Positions 1 through 5,244 of a DNA stretch of 7,757 nucleotides are shown here, one piece after another (position 1 is the stretch's first letter; the number at the start of each line of letters is the position of its first letter). A program made the position numbers and the translations under genes. Under the pieces are notes generated by a model that searched no databases, was not told the DNA's origin, and saw only the letters and a list, made by a program, of their open reading frames with translations. Source of the stretch: Planctomycetota bacterium (lineage in GTDB: Bacteria; Planctomycetota; GCA-002687715; DRQF01); assembly GCA_015485455.1 (NCBI GenBank), contig WFTN01000577.1, positions 1-7,757 on the forward strand, written 5' to 3'.

Positions 1-1
1 C

Positions 2-1225
2 CCCTATGGTGCGAAGGTCATTGACGCCACGGATTTGGTCGTCATGCCAGGAATGATCAACCCAGTCAGCCGTATGGGTAGACTTCCAGGTGGGGGTTCT
101 TCTCCCCACATGGACAAGTCTGAAGATCTAACGCTGACAGGAAAAGAATTGGTTGATATCGCGGCAACGGGATATACGACATTGGGACTACTTTCCGGTG
201 GTGCGCCCATGCCTGGGCGAGTCTTGATCGTGAAGACCGCAGGAAAGAAACCGGCGGATCTTATCGTCAATGGTAAAGGACCCGTCCAAGTTTCTTTCAA
301 TAGCCCGGGCTCTTCCAAAGCAGCAGTTCTTCGGGCCTTCGAGGCGGCCAAGAAAGAACTTGCCAAGATCAAGAAGGCCCAGGAGGCAGCGGCGAAGAAA
401 GCCAAAGCCGCAAAGACAGCGCCCAAAAAAGGACCTAAGCCTGGACCGAAACCCGGCCCGAAGCCGGCTCCCAAGCCTAAGCCTGCCCCCAAACCGAAGC
501 CAAAGCCGAAGAGCATGGAGGCCTTGGCTGATCCTCCTAAGCCAACCAAGAAGAAGACCCCCGCAGCGAAGATTCCCAAGGTGAAAGATTCGCTTCAGCC
601 CTTGGTTGACTTAATGGAAAAGAAAGAGGGTGCCACGGCCATTGTTGAGTTTGGCAACAGCCGAGAATCAATTTTTCGGGCCAGCCCAAGTGCGGCCAGT
701 ACCTACCTCCATTGGAAGGACGTACTCAAGGATTTTGATTTCGCCCATTCCTACCGCATTTACAACACAGTTGTTCCGCGCAATAGCCCTTTCTTTGTGA
801 CCTCAGAGACGAACGTGGAAAAGGTGGCGGAGGAAATTGGCAAGCGTAAGAGTTTTGTTGCTCTTTACCCCGTCGTCAATCACCACCCATTCACGCGGAA
901 CAAATACAACTTGGCTCTCCTATTGAGAAATACAGGATCAAAGCCTGTCTTTATCCCTCAAGATGATCGCTGGGATTCCTATGCTTCCATGCGGGACGAT
1001 TTGGTGAACATGGTTCGCACGGGATTTCCTAAGAAGGAAATTCTCAAGACTGTGACGCTTTATCCTGCACAAATGCTGGGCATTGATGACCAGGTGGGCA
1101 CAATCGAATCTGGCAGAGTGGCCAACCTTATTTTTCTTTCCGGTGATCCGCTTTCCTACACTTCAGAAGTCGAAAAAGTGATGGTCGACGGCAAGTTTGT
1201 TGAATTCAAGAAACGGTTGCGATGA
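2..1225 (+). CDS. Amidohydrolase-superfamily protein lacking the HxH metal motif, 5' partial
   Basis: The reading frame is open from base 2 to a TGA at 1223-1225 (407 residues visible), so the true start lies left of the window. The first residues match the N-terminal part of amidohydrolases (G-x-VIDA then VMPGMIN). The C-terminus is typical of the superfamily: TLYPAQMLGIDD, then GTIESGRVANLIFLSGDP and a closing VMVDGKFVEF strand. The motif normally read as PGLIDxHxH is here PGMINPVSR, with V22 and R24 where the metal-binding histidines should be. QDD near visible residue 320 may be the remnant of the strand-8 aspartate. A Lys/Ala stretch beginning near residue 117 leads into a Lys-Pro tract at 141-170, splitting the two halves of the domain. 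The arrangement resembles a branch of HxH-lacking amidohydrolase homologues that I recall from environmental Gram-negative bacteria. Activity is unknown and it may be non-catalytic. It overlaps the next gene by 4 bases. Confidence 0.8.
   Translation, partial: PYGAKVIDATDLVVMPGMINPVSRMGRLPGGGSSPHMDKSEDLTLTGKELVDIAATGYTTLGLLSGGAPMPGRVLIVKTAGKKPADLIVNGKGPVQVSFNSPGSSKAAVLRAFEAAKKELAKIKKAQEAAAKKAKAAKTAPKKGPKPGPKPGPKPAPKPKPAPKPKPKPKSMEALADPPKPTKKKTPAAKIPKVKDSLQPLVDLMEKKEGATAIVEFGNSRESIFRASPSAASTYLHWKDVLKDFDFAHSYRIYNTVVPRNSPFFVTSETNVEKVAEEIGKRKSFVALYPVVNHHPFTRNKYNLALLLRNTGSKPVFIPQDDRWDSYASMRDDLVNMVRTGFPKKEILKTVTLYPAQMLGIDDQVGTIESGRVANLIFLSGDPLSYTSEVEKVMVDGKFVEFKKRLR
422..511 (+). repeat. Lys-Pro(-Gly/Ala) low-complexity tract inside the first gene
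   Basis: Thirty codons encode an almost pure alternation of Pro and Lys with interspersed Gly and Ala (units such as KPGP, KPAP, KPKP). Proline is written with CCC, CCT, CCG and CCA and lysine with AAA and AAG in mixed order, so the tract is a repeat at the protein level more than a perfect DNA microsatellite. It follows a Lys/Ala-rich stretch that looks helical. It is probably an extended, cationic, flexible linker between the two halves of the amidohydrolase-like fold. An interaction with acidic surface polymers is possible but only inferred. Confidence 0.85.
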
Positions 1226-2784
1226 TAAGCATGAGTATTCAAAAATTGACACCAGCTTTGTGGATCATGATGTTGCTCATGGTCAGTCCGGTTTTCGCGC
1301 AACGTTCTCGTCCGTCGAAACCACCGACTTCTGCCCCTGAGAAGGAGGAGAAAAAGGACGACAAGAAAAGCGAAGACAAAGATACGTTTCTGCTCATCAA
1401 GAATGTGGATGTGTATCCTGTGAACGGTCCGATCCTGCGTGACGCGCAAATCTTGGTGAAGAACGACAAAATTGAAGAGATCGGTCGGGAACTGGATCAG
1501 CCAGACGATTGCAAGGAGTTGGATGGTAAGGGCATGCGTGCCTATCCCGGTTTGGTCTCTTTGAATGGGCAGGGCCTGATTCCACGGATGATTGGCAGCA
1601 AGGGGGATAATCTCGATCCGAAGGGACAGATGGCACAAATCACCTTGGCTCATGGCATCACGACTTTGGTGGTGGGGACAACAGCGCTCAAGATGGACGC
1701 CAATGCCACCCGCGATGCCATCCTGAGGACGGGTCTCTACATGGGGCTGCAATACTCCTCTCGTTTCGCTAGCAACAAGACGCGCATTCGCAATGACATG
1801 ACCAAGGCGTTGATCTACATGCGCGCCTTGCGAGCTGGGATGAAGGGTGAGGAAAAGAAGGCGGCTGCCAAGAAGCTCGGTTCAGCGAGTCGCTATCTTC
1901 CTCTTCTTGAGGGCAAACAGATTGCGGTTTTTAACGTCGAGAAATATCAAGATATCGTGGACGCTTGCGGTTTGGCAGAGGCATTTGGTTTTCGCGCCGT
2001 TGTTCGAGGAGCCACAGAGGGTTGGACAGCTCCTGGTGCCATGGGGCGAGCGAACGTCTCTGCTATCTTGATGCCTCGTCGTCGCAGTGATCCAGACGAG
2101 AAACTCAATCGAGAAACTGGCTCGAATATGGCCAATGCGGCTATCCTCCATGATCATGGGGTTGTTATTGCCATTGCTACCCAAGACAGCAGTCTTGGGG
2201 CGGACGGGCAGCCCGGTCGTGATGCCTTGGCGGTGGCCTGGGACGCCGGAGCGGCGGTCAGTGGCGGGCTTCCAGAGGACGCAGCTTTGAAGGCCATCAC
2301 TTTGAATGCCGCCAGAGTTTTTGCTTTGGACGATCGCATCGGGTCTTTGGAGGTGGGTAAAGATGCGGACATTGTCATCTGTGATGGTGAAATGTTGCAC
2401 TACAAGACTCAAGTTTACTGGACAATCGTTAACGGCAAGATCTCTTACGACCGAGATGCCAGCCCCCTGTTTCGCCATATTCGCCCTCGGGATCCGAAAT
2501 TGAAGAAAGGCGAGCAATGGTGGCCTCGACCACTGAAGCCGATGCCAGAAGCTTGGGCTCATGATCCCGCCGCAGAAGACAAGAAGCTTGCAGCGGAAGC
2601 TGCTGCGAAAGCGGCAAAGGAAGCTGCTGAGAAGAAAGCGAAAGATGCGGCAGATGCTTTGAAGGCCAAGAAGGCCAAGAAAAAAGATGCTCCTAAGAAG
2701 AAAACGGCTAATGGGAAAAAGAAGGGCAAGGACTCTCCCAAAGCGGCGAAGAAGAAGGACAAAGGTTCTTCCAAAGGCAAGTAG
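1222..2784 (+). CDS. Exported amidohydrolase-like protein lacking HxH, with Lys-rich tail
   Basis: 520 residues. The N-terminus has a signal peptide: a basic start, a hydrophobic core (ALWIMMLLMVSPV) and likely cleavage after VFA at residue 26, so the product should be exported. An ATG at 1231 is an equally good start; neither has a strong Shine-Dalgarno sequence, and the 1222 start gives the ATGA overlap with the preceding gene. After an acidic/lysine linker (about 38-54) come the amidohydrolase composite strands and AYPGLVSLNGQGL at 107-119. This is the HxH site, with N115 and Q117 in place of histidines. ATQDSS may keep the strand-8 aspartate. The domain closes with LNAARVFALDDRIGSLEVGKDADIVICDG from residue 361. 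Residues 448-520 are a Lys/Ala tail. It appears to be a paralogue of the preceding gene's product. Substrate and activity are unknown; a structural or binding role is as likely as catalysis. Confidence 0.82.
   Translation: MISMSIQKLTPALWIMMLLMVSPVFAQRSRPSKPPTSAPEKEEKKDDKKSEDKDTFLLIKNVDVYPVNGPILRDAQILVKNDKIEEIGRELDQPDDCKELDGKGMRAYPGLVSLNGQGLIPRMIGSKGDNLDPKGQMAQITLAHGITTLVVGTTALKMDANATRDAILRTGLYMGLQYSSRFASNKTRIRNDMTKALIYMRALRAGMKGEEKKAAAKKLGSASRYLPLLEGKQIAVFNVEKYQDIVDACGLAEAFGFRAVVRGATEGWTAPGAMGRANVSAILMPRRRSDPDEKLNRETGSNMANAAILHDHGVVIAIATQDSSLGADGQPGRDALAVAWDAGAAVSGGLPEDAALKAITLNAARVFALDDRIGSLEVGKDADIVICDGEMLHYKTQVYWTIVNGKISYDRDASPLFRHIRPRDPKLKKGEQWWPRPLKPMPEAWAHDPAAEDKKLAAEAAAKAAKEAAEKKAKDAADALKAKKAKKKDAPKKKTANGKKKGKDSPKAAKKKDKGSSKGK
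2563..2781 (+). repeat. Lys/Ala-rich C-terminal tail of the second amidohydrolase-like protein
   Basis: The last 73 residues (448-520) contain 27 lysines, first mixed with Ala and Glu in a pattern compatible with a charged helix (AAAKAAKEAAEKKAK), then as KKK clusters separated by small residues (KKKD, KKKT, GKKKGKD). The tail resembles the low-complexity basic tails of histone H1-like proteins in composition only. In an exported protein it would more plausibly bind anionic envelope polymers; that is inference. Confidence 0.8.
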
Positions 2785-2787
2785 CCC

Positions 2788-3357
2788 ATGCCTTTCATTC
2801 ACGGAACTGCAGTCATAGATGCCGGCGCCAAGATTGGTGCCGGTTCTTCTATTTGGCACTATGTTCACGTTTGCGAACGAGCGTTGGTAGGGGAGGACGT
2901 TGTCCTGGGGCAAAACGTCTTTGTCGCCAATGATGTGGTCATTGGCGATGGCTGCCGGGTCCAGAATAACGTTTCTCTCTATTCTGGCGTGATCCTGGAA
3001 ACCGGCGTTTTTGTTGGCCCCTCAGCAGTCTTCACCAATGTGAAACGCCCTCGCGCTCGTTTTCCCCGAAAAGACCAATTCGCCAAGACCTTAATTCGTG
3101 AAGGTGCCACTATTGGTGCCAATGCGACGATTGTTTGTGGCCGGGTTGTGGGGCTTTGTGCCTTCATTGGGGCGGGAGCTGTGGTGACCAAGGATGTACC
3201 TGATTTCGCCATGGTGCGAGGGACCCCAGCTCAAATTTGCGGCTATGTTTGCCGCTGTGGTGAGCCACTTTCTTTCGATGCCGCCCGTGGAAAATGCAAT
3301 TCTTGTGATCGTTGTTATTGTCTCGATGCCAACAAGGTGACTGAAGTTGAGACGTAA
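2788..3357 (+). CDS. WbpD/WlbB-like UDP-sugar N-acetyltransferase (left-handed beta-helix)
   Basis: 189 residues with hexapeptide repeats throughout residues 5-135 (for example AVIDAGAKIGAGSSIW, VVIGDGCRVQNNVSLYSGV, GATIGANATIVCG, AFIGAGAVVTKDV). The VFTNVKRPRA block at 81-90 is characteristic of the WbpD group, which acetylates the 3-amino group of UDP-2-acetamido-3-amino-2,3-dideoxyglucuronate using acetyl-CoA; N84 matches the conserved asparagine of that block. VRGTPAQICGY ends the helix as in the family. A Cys-rich tail follows (C155, C157, C170, C173, C176, C178), resembling the small zinc ribbon seen in some homologues. The start lies 3 bases after the preceding stop; AAAGG at 2773-2777, inside the preceding gene, can serve as ribosome binding site. 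The adjacent aminotransferase is the expected preceding enzyme. The exact sugar is not proven by sequence. Confidence 0.88.
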   Translation: MPFIHGTAVIDAGAKIGAGSSIWHYVHVCERALVGEDVVLGQNVFVANDVVIGDGCRVQNNVSLYSGVILETGVFVGPSAVFTNVKRPRARFPRKDQFAKTLIREGATIGANATIVCGRVVGLCAFIGAGAVVTKDVPDFAMVRGTPAQICGYVCRCGEPLSFDAARGKCNSCDRCYCLDANKVTEVET

Positions 3358-3359
3358 TT

Positions 3360-4493
3360 ATGACTGCGGCTGTTCCTTTCATTGATTTGCAAGTCCAGCA
3401 CGAGGCAATTAAGGAAGAGATCCTTGAGGCCATCCAATCCGTTCTTGAGAGCCAAAAGTTTATTCTTGGCCCAGGGGTGCAAAGCTTCGAGGAAGACTTG
3501 GCCAAGTGGATGGGGCTGGCCGAAGGTGGGGTTGTAGGTGTCTCTTCTGGGACGGATGCGCTTTTGGCTTCACTGATGGCCCTAGGTGTAGGGCCCGGGG
3601 ACGAAGTTCTCACCACACCTTTCAGTTTCTTTGCTACCGCTGGAGTTATTGCGCGACTTCATGCTAAGCCCGTCTTTGTTGACATTGATCCTCGAAGTTT
3701 CAATTTGAACACGGAGAAGCTCGTTGATCTTGAGCCAGGTCGATTCAAGGCCTGTATCCTGGTTCATCTCTACGGTCGTTATGCCGATGTGGTTGGGCTA
3801 AAAGCTTGGGCTGAGTCCTCTGGCTTGCCCATCATCGAGGATGCAGCACAAGCCATAGGTGTGCGGGATTCTGGGGGACGTCATTGCGGGACAATCGGAG
3901 ATTTCGGCTGTTTTTCCTTTTTCCCCACCAAGAATCTCGGAGGGGCAGGGGATGGGGGCTGCGTCGTGACGACCAATGAGCGCTTGCTCGAGGATCTTCG
4001 ACGAATTCGAGTTCATGGAGCTGTGAAGGCCTATGAAAGCCAGGTCATTGGCGGGAATTTTCGTTTGGATGCCATTCAGGCAGCGATTCTTCAAGTCAAG
4101 CTCCGTCACCTGAGCTCTTGGACGGAAGCTCGGAGGAGCAACGCGCGCTATTATAATCGCCGATTCAAAGAGGAAGGGTTGGAGGATGTTCTGCACCTTC
4201 CAGTCATTGGAGAAACTTGTGACTATGTGGCACATCAGTACGTTATCCGCTCCTCTGACCGAGACGCCCTGAAGGCTCATTTGCACTCTCAATCTGTGGC
4301 TTCGGCAGTTTATTATCCCCAGCCATTTCACTTGATGGCCTCGTTCTCCAATCTGGGATACTCCACAGGGGATTTCCCTGAAACCGAGCGCGCTTGTAGG
4401 GAAGTCTTGGCCCTACCGATTTTTCCTGAACTAGGGGAGGAACGGTTGGAGCGGGTAGTTGAATCAGTTGTAGCCTTTCACCAGAAGCCTTGA
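3360..4493 (+). CDS. DegT/DnrJ/EryC1/StrS aminotransferase, WbpE-like
   Basis: 377 residues, the normal length for this PLP-dependent sugar aminotransferase family. Visible landmarks are VPFIDLQVQ at the start, SSGTDALL (63-69) for cofactor phosphate binding, TTPFSFFATAG (85-94), IIEDAAQA (158-165) with the aspartate expected to contact the PLP ring nitrogen, FSFFPTKNLGGAGDGG (185-200) with the Schiff-base lysine K191, and NFRLDAIQAAIL (233-244). All key residues are present. Because it starts 2 bases after a WbpD-like acetyltransferase, the likely reaction is glutamate-dependent transamination of the 3-keto UDP-GlcNAcA intermediate, giving the 3-amino sugar that the neighbour acetylates. In Pseudomonas aeruginosa the pair serves O-antigen mannuronic acid derivatives. 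The 3'-oxidising partners (WbpA, WbpB) are not in the window. Family assignment is firm; the specific substrate is inferred. Confidence 0.9.
   Translation: MTAAVPFIDLQVQHEAIKEEILEAIQSVLESQKFILGPGVQSFEEDLAKWMGLAEGGVVGVSSGTDALLASLMALGVGPGDEVLTTPFSFFATAGVIARLHAKPVFVDIDPRSFNLNTEKLVDLEPGRFKACILVHLYGRYADVVGLKAWAESSGLPIIEDAAQAIGVRDSGGRHCGTIGDFGCFSFFPTKNLGGAGDGGCVVTTNERLLEDLRRIRVHGAVKAYESQVIGGNFRLDAIQAAILQVKLRHLSSWTEARRSNARYYNRRFKEEGLEDVLHLPVIGETCDYVAHQYVIRSSDRDALKAHLHSQSVASAVYYPQPFHLMASFSNLGYSTGDFPETERACREVLALPIFPELGEERLERVVESVVAFHQKP
4396..4424 (+). other. Terminator-like hairpin in the 3' end of the aminotransferase gene
   Basis: GTAGGG (4396-4401) and CCCTAC (4411-4416) form a perfect 6-base-pair stem with a 9-base loop, followed within two bases by ATTTTT. 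The shape is that of a weak intrinsic terminator, but it lies inside coding sequence about 70 bases before the stop codon, where translating ribosomes would normally disrupt it. It may be coincidental. Confidence 0.25.
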
Positions 4494-4617
4494 ACGGGGG
4501 GATTTTCTGTGAGATCTTCATTTTCGTGGGGGTAGATGCCCGTTTGCACCGTAGAGTTATGTGAGCCCTAGGCGTTTTCTGCCTCTGGCTGTCTCTCGTT
4601 CTTGATGTGCGCGGTAA
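4494..4617 (+). promoter_or_regulatory. Spacer that probably holds the sigma-factor gene promoter
   Basis: This 124-base non-coding gap separates the four-gene unit from the sigma-factor gene. No long T-tract terminator is visible. TTGCAC at 4544-4549 could be a -35 box but lacks a convincing -10 at 16-18 bases. I found no clear GGAAC-type ECF autoregulatory promoter. The hairpin listed separately occupies 4564-4590. The following start codon has no recognisable Shine-Dalgarno sequence. A promoter is expected here by context, not demonstrated by motif. Confidence 0.3.
4564..4590 (+). other. Imperfect inverted repeat upstream of the sigma-factor gene
   Basis: AGCC-CT-AGGC (4564-4573) and GCCT-CT-GGCT (4581-4590) pair as two 4-bp stems separated by a symmetric CT/CT internal loop, around a 7-base loop GTTTTCT. 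No T-tract follows, so it is not a canonical intrinsic terminator. It ends 27 bases before the sigma-factor start. It could be a leader-RNA structure, an operator-like site, or a remnant terminator for the upstream operon. Confidence 0.35.
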
Positions 4618-5244
4618 ATGAAGGCTCAGCAAAGACTTACAATTGAAGATCCAGCGCCGATTCCAGAGGAATCTGATGAAGTCCTCATGGTCCGGGTGGC
4701 GGAAGGGGACGTTGCGGCCTATGAAGTCCTCTATCATCGCTACAAAAACCGCATTTTGACTTTTATCCATCGCTATGTGGGGGACCGGGAATGGGCTGAA
4801 GACTTGACCCACGAGACTTTCCTCAAGCTCTACAAGAACCCCCGAGCCTTTGATCCCAGAAATCGATTTGTCACTTGGTTGTTTACAGTGGCACGAAATC
4901 TCTCAATCGATTTCTTACGTCGTCGTAAGCCTGTGTCGGCCTTGGTTGTTGGCGATAGTGACGACAATTCCTTCACTCTTGATCTACCAGACTTTGTCAC
5001 GGAAGGGCCAGCGGATGCAGCCTTGATCCGTGAGTTAGAAGAGAACATCCAAAAGACTTTGATGACCCTCAGTGACAAACTTCGGGAGGTGTTCATTTTG
5101 TGCGCGATTCAAGGCCTGTCTTATGAAGAAGTGGCTAACATTGTGGGTTGCCCGGCCAAGACCGTGAGTTCACGGCTCTCCCGAGCTCGGAAGCGTTTCT
5201 TGAAAAGTTTTCGGCCGTATTTGTCGGGGAAGAAACAAGAATGA
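4618..5244 (+). CDS. ECF (extracytoplasmic function) RNA polymerase sigma factor
   Basis: 208 residues, typical for a group 4 sigma factor, with only regions 2 and 4. Region 2 spans about 20-104: EVLMVRVAEGDVAAYEVLYHRY, then the core-binding segment WAEDLTHETFLKLYKN and the promoter-melting/-10 segment FVTWLFTVARNLSIDFLRRRK. A variable acidic linker covers about 105-138. Region 4 spans about 141-200, with LREVFILCAIQGLSYEEVANIVGCPAKTVSSRLSRARKRF split across the helix-turn-helix that reads the -35 box. An in-frame TAA lies directly before the ATG at 4618, and the next in-frame ATG (4687) would cut into region 2, so 4618 is the best start despite having no Shine-Dalgarno. The stop overlaps the anti-sigma start (ATGA), indicating translational coupling. 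The factor should be held at the membrane by its partner and released by an envelope or redox signal. Target promoters are unknown. Confidence 0.93.
   Translation: MKAQQRLTIEDPAPIPEESDEVLMVRVAEGDVAAYEVLYHRYKNRILTFIHRYVGDREWAEDLTHETFLKLYKNPRAFDPRNRFVTWLFTVARNLSIDFLRRRKPVSALVVGDSDDNSFTLDLPDFVTEGPADAALIRELEENIQKTLMTLSDKLREVFILCAIQGLSYEEVANIVGCPAKTVSSRLSRARKRFLKSFRPYLSGKKQE

Noticed and set aside
35..37. TTG as a start codon of the first gene
   Set aside because: The frame is open to the window edge and residues before this codon (G-x-KVIDATD) already match the amidohydrolase N-terminal strand, so the codon is internal.
4..579. Minus-strand open frame of 191 residues, Gly/Phe/Leu-rich
   Set aside because: It is the complement of the Lys/Pro/Ala-rich coding tract; the repetitive GF/GL composition is a mirror of that repeat and no family is recognisable.
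1882..2913. Minus-strand open frame of 343 residues
   Set aside because: It lies opposite two well-supported genes, shows no domain and no signal of its own, and crosses their junction.
4486..4515. Possible ECF-type -35 element (GAAC at the end of the aminotransferase gene)
   Set aside because: No matching -10 element at the expected 15-17 base spacing; a four-base match is not informative.
5148..5240. Upstream extension of the anti-sigma frame inside the sigma gene
   Set aside because: The 31 extra residues overlap region 4 of the sigma factor and look unlike any ZAS N-terminus; the ATG at 5241 gives the usual ATGA overlap.
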